From assembly GCA_046590855.1 (NCBI GenBank), contig JBKJTJ010000298.1:1-5842 (forward strand): 5,842 nt of DNA, written 5' to 3'. The notes under the pieces are model-generated. The model ran no database searches. It was not told the DNA's origin and saw only the letters and a list, made by a program, of their open reading frames with translations. The stretch comes from JACMOY01 sp046590855 (GTDB lineage: Bacteria; Actinomycetota; Actinomycetes; Actinomycetales; Angustibacteraceae). The translations under genes were made by a program, and so were the position numbers. Each line of letters starts with the position of its first letter. Within the stretch, counting starts at the first letter, position 1. Positions 1 to 5,256 of the stretch are shown here, piece after piece.

Positions 1-1
1 C

Positions 2-298
2 CAGGTCCGGGTGATCCTGCAGGACGCTGGTTTCGACCTGGTCGTCCAGCACGTCGTGCACGGACCCCGGGGGCGCATCATCCGTGCCGACCTGGCACTG
101 CCCGAGCTGCGCATCGCCATCCTCTACGACGGGGCCTGGCACGCGCTGCGCTCCCAGCTCGAGCAGGACCGACGTCAGGCGCGGCTGCTGCGTGAGGCCG
201 GGTGGGTGGGCGTGCACATCACGGCCGAGGTGCTCGCCTCCCCGCGTCAGGTCGTGGCCGTCGTCCAGACCGCTGTGGACGCCCGCCTGGCCTCCTGA
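2..298 (+). CDS. DUF559/Vsr-like endonuclease-fold protein, C-terminal part (5' end outside window)
   Basis: The reading frame is open from the first bases of the window to TGA at 296-298, so only the last 98 residues or so are present. A GTG at 11 is in frame but is probably internal. The visible part has the layout of DUF559 domains, which share the very-short-patch-repair / PD-(D/E)xK nuclease fold: an acidic strand (RADLALPE), a strand ending in YDGAWH, a basic helix (QDRRQARLLREAGW) and a last strand (VHITAEVL). Actinobacterial proteins with this tail often begin with an AbiEi-like winged-helix domain; here that region would lie upstream and cannot be checked. One oddity is ILYDG where many relatives have (I/V)EYDG, so the usual second acidic residue is Leu. 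Whether the protein is an active nuclease is unknown. It converges on the lpdA-type gene across an 80-bp gap. Confidence 0.72.
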   Translation, partial: QVRVILQDAGFDLVVQHVVHGPRGRIIRADLALPELRIAILYDGAWHALRSQLEQDRRQARLLREAGWVGVHITAEVLASPRQVVAVVQTAVDARLAS

Positions 299-300
299 GC

Positions 301-325
301 GCACTTAGTGAAGCAAGTGCCGGAT
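301..325. repeat. Stem-loop motif, copy 1 of 2
   Basis: The core 302-325 matches 344-367 at 22 of 24 positions, by my own base-by-base comparison. Within it, GCACTT (301-306) and AAGTGC (315-320) are inverted repeats able to form a 6-bp stem with an 8-nt loop. CACTTAGTG (302-310) is itself a near-palindrome with a single central base. There is no T-run after it on either strand, so it does not look like a classical intrinsic terminator. It lies 3 bp after the stop of the upstream gene. Confidence 0.7.
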
Positions 326-343
326 TCCGCACCGCGGCCGCGA

Positions 344-367
344 CACTTAGTGCAGCAAGTGCTGGAT
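344..367. repeat. Stem-loop motif, copy 2 of 2
   Basis: This is the second copy of the motif at 302-325, in the same orientation, with start-to-start spacing of 42 bp. The two mismatches are A to C at motif position 10 and C to T at position 20. The CACTT (344-348) and AAGTG (357-361) arms are kept, giving a 5-bp stem. Between the copies lies a perfect 10-nt palindrome, CGCGGCCGCG (333-342). The copy ends 11 bp before the 3' end of the lpdA-type gene on the other strand. Possible roles are a protein-binding site, a REP-like element or a structured 3' end shared by two convergent transcripts. Confidence 0.7.
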
Positions 368-378
368 GGGGCGGGGGG

Positions 379-1788
379 TCAGGCGCGGGTGTGGAGCTGG
401 CGGGCGGCTTCGGCGATCGAGCCGGACATCGAGGGGTAGACGGTGAAAGCGGCCGAGACCTGGTCGACGGTGAGCTTGGTCTGGACGGCGAGGGCGACCG
501 GGAAGATCAGCTCGCTGGCACGGGGGGCGACGACGACGCCGCCCATGATGATGCCGGTGCCGGCTCGGGCGAAGAGCTTGACGAACCCGTCGTGCACGTT
601 CTGCATCTTGGCCCGGGCGTTGGTGGCCAACGGCAGCATGATCGCCTCGCAGGCGATCCCGGCCTCGTCGAGCCCCTGCTTCGACCACCCGACCGTCGCG
701 ATCTCGGGGTCGGTGAAGATGTTCGCGGCGACGGCACGCAGGTTGAGCGGCTGCACCGCGTCACCCAGCGCGTGCCACATCGCGATCCGCCCCTGCATCG
801 CCGCGACGGACGCGAGCGGCAGCACCCCCGTGCAGTCCCCCGCGGCGTAGACCCCGCGGGCCGACGTCCGCGAGACGCCGTCGACCTCGACGTGACCGGA
901 CGCCGTCAGGGTGACGCCGGACTCGGCGAGCCCCATCTCGGCGGTGTTCGGCACCGACCCGACGGCCATGATGCAGTGCGAGCCCTCGACCGTCCGCCCG
1001 TCCTGCAGCCGGACGACGATCCCGTCCTCGGTGCGCGAGACGGCCTCGGCGCGCGAGCGGTTCAGGACGTGCATGCCCCGGCGGCGGAAGACGTCCTCGA
1101 TGACCTGCGCGGCGTCGGCGTCCTCGCCGGGCAGGACGCGGTCGCGCGAGCTGACGAGGGTGACGTCGCTGCCCAGGCCCAGGTACGCGTGCGCGAGCTC
1201 GGCTCCGGTCACGCCCGAGCCGACGACGACGAGTGTCGGCGGGGTGACCGGCAGGTCGTAGATCTGCTGCCAGGTGAGGATCCGCTCGCCGTCCGGCCGG
1301 GCCGTGGCCAGCTCGCGCGGCCGCGCACCGGTGGCGACCAGGACGACGTCCGCGTCGAGGCGCTCGCTGCCCCCGTCGGCCAGGTCGACCTGCACCCGCT
1401 GGGGTCCGTCGAGGCGTCCGGTGCCGCGCAGCACCCGCACCCCCTCGTGCGCCATGCGGGTGCCGATGTCGTCGCTCTGGGCGAGTGCGAGGGCCTTGAT
1501 CCGCGCGTTGACCGTCGGCAGGTCGGCCGTGGCCACGGAGCCGGGCTCGGGCGACTCAGCCAGCCGGACGCCGTACCCGGCGGCGGCGAAGAACCGGCTC
1601 ATGAAGTCGGACGTCGAGATCAGGGTCTTGCTGGGCACGCAGTCGGTGAGCACCGCCGCGCCGCCGAGCCCGTCACGGTCGACCACGGTGACGTCGGCGC
1701 CGAGCTGGGCGGCCACCAGCGCCCCCTCGTAGCCACCGGGGCCTCCCCCGACGACGACGACCCGCGCGGCACCCACGGGCCCAGTCAA
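379..1788 (-). CDS. lpdA: NAD(P)H-quinone dehydrogenase, LpdA (Rv3303c)-type flavoprotein disulfide reductase
   Basis: A 469-residue flavoprotein that should use FAD to pass electrons from NAD(P)H to quinones in the cytoplasm. The N-terminal FAD fold has GGGPGG (14-19); VATGA (151-155) follows. The NAD(P)H fold has VGSGVTGAE (189-197), the second FAD motif is YAAGDCTG (314-321), and the dimerisation domain follows from about 350. The redox loop reads GGAAVLTDCVPSK (42-54): the first Cys of the usual CxxxxC pair is Ala45 and only Cys50 remains. The C-terminal His-Glu dyad region reads TVYPSMSGS (449-457), with Tyr in place of the catalytic His. Both changes are known from M. tuberculosis LpdA, a quinone reductase that is not a lipoamide dehydrogenase, so this is a family trait and not decay. 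The start is TTG at 1788-1786, chosen because AGGGGT lies 6 nt upstream (1800-1795). GTG at 1776 is an alternative with a poorer upstream site. The divergent neighbour starts only 32 bp away. Confidence 0.93.
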   Translation of the reverse strand: MTGPVGAARVVVVGGGPGGYEGALVAAQLGADVTVVDRDGLGGAAVLTDCVPSKTLISTSDFMSRFFAAAGYGVRLAESPEPGSVATADLPTVNARIKALALAQSDDIGTRMAHEGVRVLRGTGRLDGPQRVQVDLADGGSERLDADVVLVATGARPRELATARPDGERILTWQQIYDLPVTPPTLVVVGSGVTGAELAHAYLGLGSDVTLVSSRDRVLPGEDADAAQVIEDVFRRRGMHVLNRSRAEAVSRTEDGIVVRLQDGRTVEGSHCIMAVGSVPNTAEMGLAESGVTLTASGHVEVDGVSRTSARGVYAAGDCTGVLPLASVAAMQGRIAMWHALGDAVQPLNLRAVAANIFTDPEIATVGWSKQGLDEAGIACEAIMLPLATNARAKMQNVHDGFVKLFARAGTGIIMGGVVVAPRASELIFPVALAVQTKLTVDQVSAAFTVYPSMSGSIAEAARQLHTRA

Positions 1789-1794
1789 CCACGC

Positions 1795-1800
1795 ACCCCT
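1795..1800 (-). promoter_or_regulatory. Ribosome binding site for lpdA
   Basis: On the - strand the sequence AGGGGT ends 6 nt before the TTG at 1788-1786. It is the reason for choosing the TTG over the GTG at 1776, which has only a C-rich stretch before it. Confidence 0.55.
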
Positions 1801-1807
1801 GACGCCC

Positions 1808-1813
1808 TAGCCT
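1808..1813 (+). promoter_or_regulatory. Candidate -10 element for a leaderless gamma-glutamylcyclotransferase mRNA
   Basis: TAGCCT fits the actinobacterial -10 pattern TANNNT and ends 7 nt before the ATG at 1821, so transcription would start at or next to the start codon. No Shine-Dalgarno sequence lies between it and the ATG, which agrees with leaderless translation. A possible -35 (TCAACC, 1785-1790, 17-nt spacer) matches the consensus at only three of six bases. That -35 would overlap the start codon of lpdA on the other strand. Confidence 0.4.
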
Positions 1814-1820
1814 TGCGCCC

Positions 1821-2270
1821 ATGGCCCTGTACGCCGCCTACGGCAGCAACCTCGACAGCCAGCAGATGCTGCGCCGCGCACCCCACTCCCCCCTGCGCGG
1901 CACCGGCTGGCTGGTCGGCTGGCGGCTCACGTTCGGCGGCGAGGACCTCGGCTGGGAGGGGTCGCTGACGACCGTCGTCGAGGACCCGATCGAGCAGGTC
2001 TACGTGGCGCTGTACGACGTCACCGACGCCGACGAGCAGACGCTGGACGACTGGGAGGGCCTCGGCATCGGGATCTACACCAAGATCCGGGTGCGGGTGC
2101 AGACGCTGGACGGCGAGGAGCTGGCCTGGGTGTACGTGCTGGACGGCTACGAGGGCGGGCTGCCGTCGGCGCGCTACCTGGGTCAGCTCGCCGAGGCCGC
2201 CGAGACCGCCGGAGCACCGGACGACTACGTCCTGGCCCTGCGGCACCGGCCCTGTCGGACCGTGGAGTAG
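1821..2270 (+). CDS. Gamma-glutamylcyclotransferase-like (GGCT/AIG2 fold) protein
   Basis: A 149-residue cytoplasmic protein of the gamma-glutamylcyclotransferase superfamily, whose members release 5-oxoproline from gamma-glutamyl amino acids or amines. The N-terminal substrate loop YGSNLD (7-12) is present. The segment LDDWEG (75-80) followed by IYTKIRVRV lines up with the human GGCT segment that carries its catalytic glutamate, which makes Glu79 the likely acid/base. The rest (a Y-x-V strand, then a P-S-x-x-Y-L helix at 114-120) also follows the GGCT layout, and the length is normal for a single-domain bacterial member. The ATG start is clear because the YGSN loop must lie near the N-terminus. 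The gene is divergent from lpdA with 32 bp between starts. Most actinobacteria make mycothiol and not glutathione, so the natural gamma-glutamyl substrate is open. Confidence 0.88.
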   Translation: MALYAAYGSNLDSQQMLRRAPHSPLRGTGWLVGWRLTFGGEDLGWEGSLTTVVEDPIEQVYVALYDVTDADEQTLDDWEGLGIGIYTKIRVRVQTLDGEELAWVYVLDGYEGGLPSARYLGQLAEAAETAGAPDDYVLALRHRPCRTVE

Positions 2271-2317
2271 CTCCTGCTGCTCATGTAGCGTTCACCCACC
2301 CGACCTCTCCCGTTGGG

Positions 2318-2344
2318 GTGACCCGCCACCGGCGCCCCTAACCT
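2318..2344 (+). promoter_or_regulatory. Candidate promoter for the ABC transporter operon
   Basis: TAACCT (2339-2344) fits the TANNNT -10 pattern. GTGACC (2318-2323) matches four of six -35 bases but leaves a short 15-nt spacer; TTGGGG (2313-2318) would leave a long 20-nt spacer. The -10 would place the transcription start near A2351, giving a leader of about 47 nt that includes the palindrome at 2358-2376 and the ribosome binding site. The -10 is plausible; the -35 is weak. Confidence 0.4.
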
Positions 2345-2357
2345 GCGCCGAGTAGCG

Positions 2358-2376
2358 GCGGTGAGGTCCTCACCGC
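2358..2376. promoter_or_regulatory. Perfect 9-bp inverted repeat, candidate operator
   Basis: The sequence GCGGTGAGGTCCTCACCGC reads as two perfectly complementary 9-bp arms around one central T. If transcription starts near 2351 it lies at about +8 to +26, a common place for a repressor to block transcription. An RNA hairpin is unlikely because a one-base loop would force several pairs open. The length and symmetry suit a dimeric helix-turn-helix regulator such as a GntR- or TetR-type protein. No regulator gene is present in the window, so the partner is unknown. Confidence 0.55.
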
Positions 2377-2387
2377 GAACTCGACCC

Positions 2388-2393
2388 GGAGGT
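2388..2393 (+). promoter_or_regulatory. Ribosome binding site that sets the TTG start of the binding-protein gene
   Basis: GGAGGT is a strong Shine-Dalgarno sequence 4 nt before the TTG at 2398-2400. It decides the start: the TTG gives a complete lipoprotein signal peptide, and no ATG or GTG lies in frame near it. Confidence 0.75.
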
Positions 2394-2397
2394 CCCG

Positions 2398-3528
2398 TTG
2401 ACCAGCAGGCTCAAGACCGGCGTCCTCGCCGTCGTCGTCACCACCACCGCCCTCGTCACCGCGGCGTGCGCGCCGCCGGCCGACAAGCCCACCGCGGCCG
2501 CGTCGACCGCCGGCGCGGCGACCAGTGCGACCGCCTTCGGCGGCATGGACGCCCTCGTCGCCGCGGCGAAGAAGGAGGGCCAGCTCAACGTCATCGCCCT
2601 GCCGCCGGACTGGGCCAACTACGGCGAGGTCATCACCGCCTTCACCACCAAGTACGGCATCAAGATCGACTCGGCCCAGCCGGACGCCGCGAGCCAGGAC
2701 GAGATCAACGCCGCGGTCCAGCTCAAGGGTCAGAGCAAGGCCCCGGACGTCTTCGACCTCGGCCAGGCAGTGGCGCTCGCCAACACGGCGATGTTCGCGC
2801 CGTACCAGGTGGCGACGTTCGCCGACGTCCCCGCCGACCTGAAGGAGGCCAACGGGCTCTGGGTGAACGACTACGGCGGCTACATGTCGATCGGGTACGA
2901 CGCCGCCAAGGTGCCCGCGCCGACGTCCGTGCAGGACCTGCTCAAGCCCGCGTACAAGGGCAAGGTCGCGCTGAACGGCGACCCGACCCAGGCCGGTGCA
3001 GCGTTCGCCGGTGTCGCGATGGCCGCGCTCGCCAACGGCGGGTCGGCCGACGACATCAGCAAGGGCGTCTCGTTCTTCACCGACCTGAAGAAGGCCGGCA
3101 ACTTCCTTCCCGTCGACCCGACGCCGGCGACGGTGCAGTCCGGTCAGACGCCCGTGGTCATCGACTGGGACTACCTCAACGTCGGCCAGTCGGTCAGCCT
3201 CAAGGGCAAGGTCGACTGGAAGGTCGTCGTCCCGGCAAACGCCGTGCTCGGCGGCTACTACGTCCAGGCGATCAGCAAGGACGCGCCCCACCCCGCCGCT
3301 GCGCGACTGTGGGAGGAGTTCCTGTACTCCGACGAGGGCCAGAACCTCTGGCTCAAGGGTGGCGCCCGGCCGGTCCGCCAGGACGTCATGGACAAGGCCG
3401 GCACCATCGACAAGACCGCCTTCTCGGCGCTGCCCCCGGTGAGCGGCACCCCGGTGTTCCTCACCCAGGCGCAGAGCGACACCGCCAAGGCCTTCCTCAC
3501 GGCGAACTGGCGCAAGGCCATCGGGTGA
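2398..3528 (+). CDS. ABC transporter solute-binding lipoprotein (polyamine/Fe(3+)/2-aminoethylphosphonate-type superfamily)
   Basis: A 376-residue extracellular binding protein that should capture a small solute and hand it to the permeases encoded downstream. The N-terminus is a lipoprotein signal: Arg4 and Lys6, a hydrophobic core at about 8-20, and a lipobox VTAAC with the lipidated Cys at 24. An Ala/Thr/Ser-rich linker (about 25-48) follows, then a two-lobe binding domain starting MDALVAAAKKEGQLNV (50-65). Family features include DWANYGEVI (71-79), APDVFDLG (115-122), the hinge-like segment PVVIDWDYLN (252-261) and the C-terminal helix LYSDEGQNLWLKGG (309-322). These fit the solute-binding group that includes PotD-, FbpA/AfuA- and PhnS-like proteins. 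I see no clear FbpA-type iron-binding tyrosine pair, and the ligand cannot be assigned. The start is TTG with a strong GGAGGT before it. First gene of the operon. Confidence 0.9.
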   Translation: MTSRLKTGVLAVVVTTTALVTAACAPPADKPTAAASTAGAATSATAFGGMDALVAAAKKEGQLNVIALPPDWANYGEVITAFTTKYGIKIDSAQPDAASQDEINAAVQLKGQSKAPDVFDLGQAVALANTAMFAPYQVATFADVPADLKEANGLWVNDYGGYMSIGYDAAKVPAPTSVQDLLKPAYKGKVALNGDPTQAGAAFAGVAMAALANGGSADDISKGVSFFTDLKKAGNFLPVDPTPATVQSGQTPVVIDWDYLNVGQSVSLKGKVDWKVVVPANAVLGGYYVQAISKDAPHPAAARLWEEFLYSDEGQNLWLKGGARPVRQDVMDKAGTIDKTAFSALPPVSGTPVFLTQAQSDTAKAFLTANWRKAIG

Positions 3529-3541
3529 GCGGACGACGGCC

Positions 3542-4399
3542 GTGCCGTTGACCTCCCGGGCACGGGGTGGCGCCCTGCTGGGCGTCGCCCCGTTCCTGGC
3601 GTTCACGACGATCTTCCTCGCCGTCCCCACGCTGGTCGTCGTGGTGGGGGCCTTCGTCGACACCACCGGCCGCCCCACCCTGGCGAACGTCTCGGGCCTG
3701 CGTCAGGGCTACATCGTGGACGCGCTGGTCTCCACGCTCGAGCTGTCGCTCAGCACCGCGGTGATCGGCGCCGTCGTCGGGGCGCTGCTCGCCTACGCGG
3801 TCGTCACTGCTGCCTCCGACGGGATGCTGCGCCGCTCGGTGAGCGCGGTCTGCGGCGTGCTGGCGCAGTTCGGTGGCGTCACGCTCGCCTTCGCGTTCCT
3901 CGCCACGGTCGGGTCGCAGGGTTTCATGACGCTGTACCTGAGCAACCACACCGGGCTGACGGTCCCGGGCGACCTGCTCTACGGCTTGCGCGGCCTGGGC
4001 CTGGTCTACGTCTACTTCCAGATCCCCCTGATGGTCATCGTGTTCCTGCCGGCGCTGGACGGCGTCCGTCTGCAGTGGCGTGAGGCCACCGAGACCCTCG
4101 GCGGGTCGACCTGGCAGTACTGGCGGCACGTCGCCGGTCCGCTGCTCCTGCCGGCGTTCCTCGGGTCGACGCTGCTGCTGTTCGCGAACGCGTTCGCCGC
4201 CTACGCCACCGCCGCCGCGCTGGTCAGCCAGGGCTCGCCGATCCTGCCGCTGGTGGTGCGCGCGACGTTCACCAGCGAAGTGGTCCTCGGCCAGGCCAAC
4301 CTCGGCAAGGCGATAGCGCTGGAGATGGTGGTCGTGGTGGCGCTCGTCATGACCGTGTACGCATGGTTGCAGCGGCGCACCTCGCGGTGGGTCGGCTGA
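3542..4399 (+). CDS. ABC transporter permease, first subunit (binding-protein-dependent transport inner membrane component)
   Basis: A 285-residue integral membrane protein forming half of the import channel. Hydrophobic segments lie at about 11-38, 58-90, 100-124, 147-171, 200-228 and 256-276, the six-helix plan of this permease family. The cytoplasmic EAA loop that docks on the ATPase is clear: EATETLGGSTWQYWRHVAGP (181-200). The start is taken as GTG at 3542, 13 nt after the binding-protein stop; TTG at 3548 is the alternative. No good Shine-Dalgarno sequence precedes either, so translation probably depends on coupling to the upstream gene. The gene ends in TGATG, sharing one base with the next start. 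The substrate follows the binding protein and is unknown. Confidence 0.9.
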   Translation: MPLTSRARGGALLGVAPFLAFTTIFLAVPTLVVVVGAFVDTTGRPTLANVSGLRQGYIVDALVSTLELSLSTAVIGAVVGALLAYAVVTAASDGMLRRSVSAVCGVLAQFGGVTLAFAFLATVGSQGFMTLYLSNHTGLTVPGDLLYGLRGLGLVYVYFQIPLMVIVFLPALDGVRLQWREATETLGGSTWQYWRHVAGPLLLPAFLGSTLLLFANAFAAYATAAALVSQGSPILPLVVRATFTSEVVLGQANLGKAIALEMVVVVALVMTVYAWLQRRTSRWVG

Positions 4400-5256
4400 T
4401 GGCAGGGCTGCAGCGGGCCCGGGTCCGCAAGCAAGCCACCTTCCGGTGGGTCGTCGTCGCCGTGGTGGGCACCTTCTTCGCGCTGCCCCTGCTGGGGATG
4501 CTCGAGTTCACCACCCGGGCGCCCGGCGGCGGTCGGACGGCGGCGGTCTGGGCGACCGTCGCCGACGTCGGTGGCCTGCGCACGACCTACCCCGAGCTGT
4601 GGGTGGGCCTGCAGGCCTCGGGGGCGCTCGTCGTCCTCACGGTGCTGATCATGCTGCTGCTGCTGGTGCCGACGATGACCTGGGTGCGGCTGCGAGTGCC
4701 CCGGCTGCGTCGCACGATCGAGTTCGTCTGTCTGCTGCCGCTGACGATCCCGGCGATCGTCCTGGTCGTCGGCTTGGCTCCGGTGTACGCGTGGGTCACC
4801 TACCTGCTCGGTGGCTCCTCGGCCTGGCTGTGCTTCGCCTACGTCGTCCTGGTCCTGCCGTACTGCTACCGCGCGCTGGACGCCGGGCTGTCGGCGATCG
4901 ACGTCCGCACCCTGGCCGAGGCCGCGCGCAGCCTCGGCGCCGGGTGGGGCACGGTGATGGTGCGGGTGATCCTGCCCAACGTCCGGACGGCGGTGCTGTC
5001 AGCGTCGTTCCTCGCGGTGGCGCTGGTGCTGGGCGAGTTCACCATCGCCTCCTTGCTCCACCGCGACAACCTGCAGGTCGGCATCAACCAGCTGGGGCAG
5101 CGGGACGCACAGGTCGCCGTCGCCGTCTCGTTCGCGGCCCTGGTGCTGGCCTTCGTCCTGCTGCTCGTCCTGTCCTTCGCCGGCCGCCGGCGCACCCACG
5201 CCGTCAGCCCGCTCGCCGCTCCGCTCGCCACGTCGCTCACCGAGGAGCCCGCATGA
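4399..5256 (+). CDS. ABC transporter permease, second subunit
   Basis: The partner permease, also 285 residues with the start chosen here. Hydrophobic segments lie at about 14-36, 67-95, 109-133, 142-160, 197-221 and 236-262. The EAA loop is LAEAARSLGAGWGTVMVRVI (172-191) followed by LPNV, closer to the family consensus than that of the first permease. The frame also has an ATG at 4363 that would add 12 residues and overlap the first permease by 37 nt. I prefer ATG 4399 because it forms the TGATG junction typical of coupled translation and gives a normal short cytoplasmic N-terminus with a basic QRARVRKQ stretch before the first helix. The last 25 residues are a polar tail. It overlaps the ATPase gene by 4 nt. 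Confidence 0.9.
   Translation: MAGLQRARVRKQATFRWVVVAVVGTFFALPLLGMLEFTTRAPGGGRTAAVWATVADVGGLRTTYPELWVGLQASGALVVLTVLIMLLLLVPTMTWVRLRVPRLRRTIEFVCLLPLTIPAIVLVVGLAPVYAWVTYLLGGSSAWLCFAYVVLVLPYCYRALDAGLSAIDVRTLAEAARSLGAGWGTVMVRVILPNVRTAVLSASFLAVALVLGEFTIASLLHRDNLQVGINQLGQRDAQVAVAVSFAALVLAFVLLLVLSFAGRRRTHAVSPLAAPLATSLTEEPA
5242..5247 (+). promoter_or_regulatory. Ribosome binding site of the ATPase gene
   Basis: GAGGAG lies 5 nt before the ATG at 5253, inside the last codons of the second permease. It fixes the ATPase start and shows that this gene can be translated in its own right as well as by coupling through the ATGA overlap. Confidence 0.7.

Noticed and set aside
202..1968. 588-codon open frame on the + strand across the whole lpdA gene
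   Set aside because: It is antisense to a gene with every family motif, its translation is low-complexity and rich in Arg, Gly, Asp and Pro with no recognisable domain, and long antisense frames are expected in DNA this GC-rich.
2286..2291. TAGCGT as an alternative -10 for the transporter operon
   Set aside because: It fits TANNNT but has no recognisable -35 at the right distance, and the later TAACCT gives a better-placed start relative to the palindrome and ribosome binding site.
2271..2338. Possible intrinsic terminator after the gamma-glutamylcyclotransferase-like gene (GGGGTG 2315-2320 with CGCCCC 2333-2338, or CACCC 2293-2297 with GGGTG 2316-2320)
   Set aside because: The stems are only 5-6 bp with loops of 12 nt or more, one needs a wobble pair, and no T-run follows.
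2338..3678. 446-codon open frame on the - strand opposite the binding-protein gene, and a 396-codon frame on the + strand (2361-3551) in another phase
   Set aside because: Both overlap a binding protein with a clear signal peptide and ribosome binding site. Their translations are Arg/Gly/Val-rich shadows without domain structure.
4363..4398. Earlier ATG start for the second permease
   Set aside because: It would overlap the first permease by 37 nt and has no ribosome binding site. The ATG at 4399 forms a TGATG junction and leaves a normal N-terminus.
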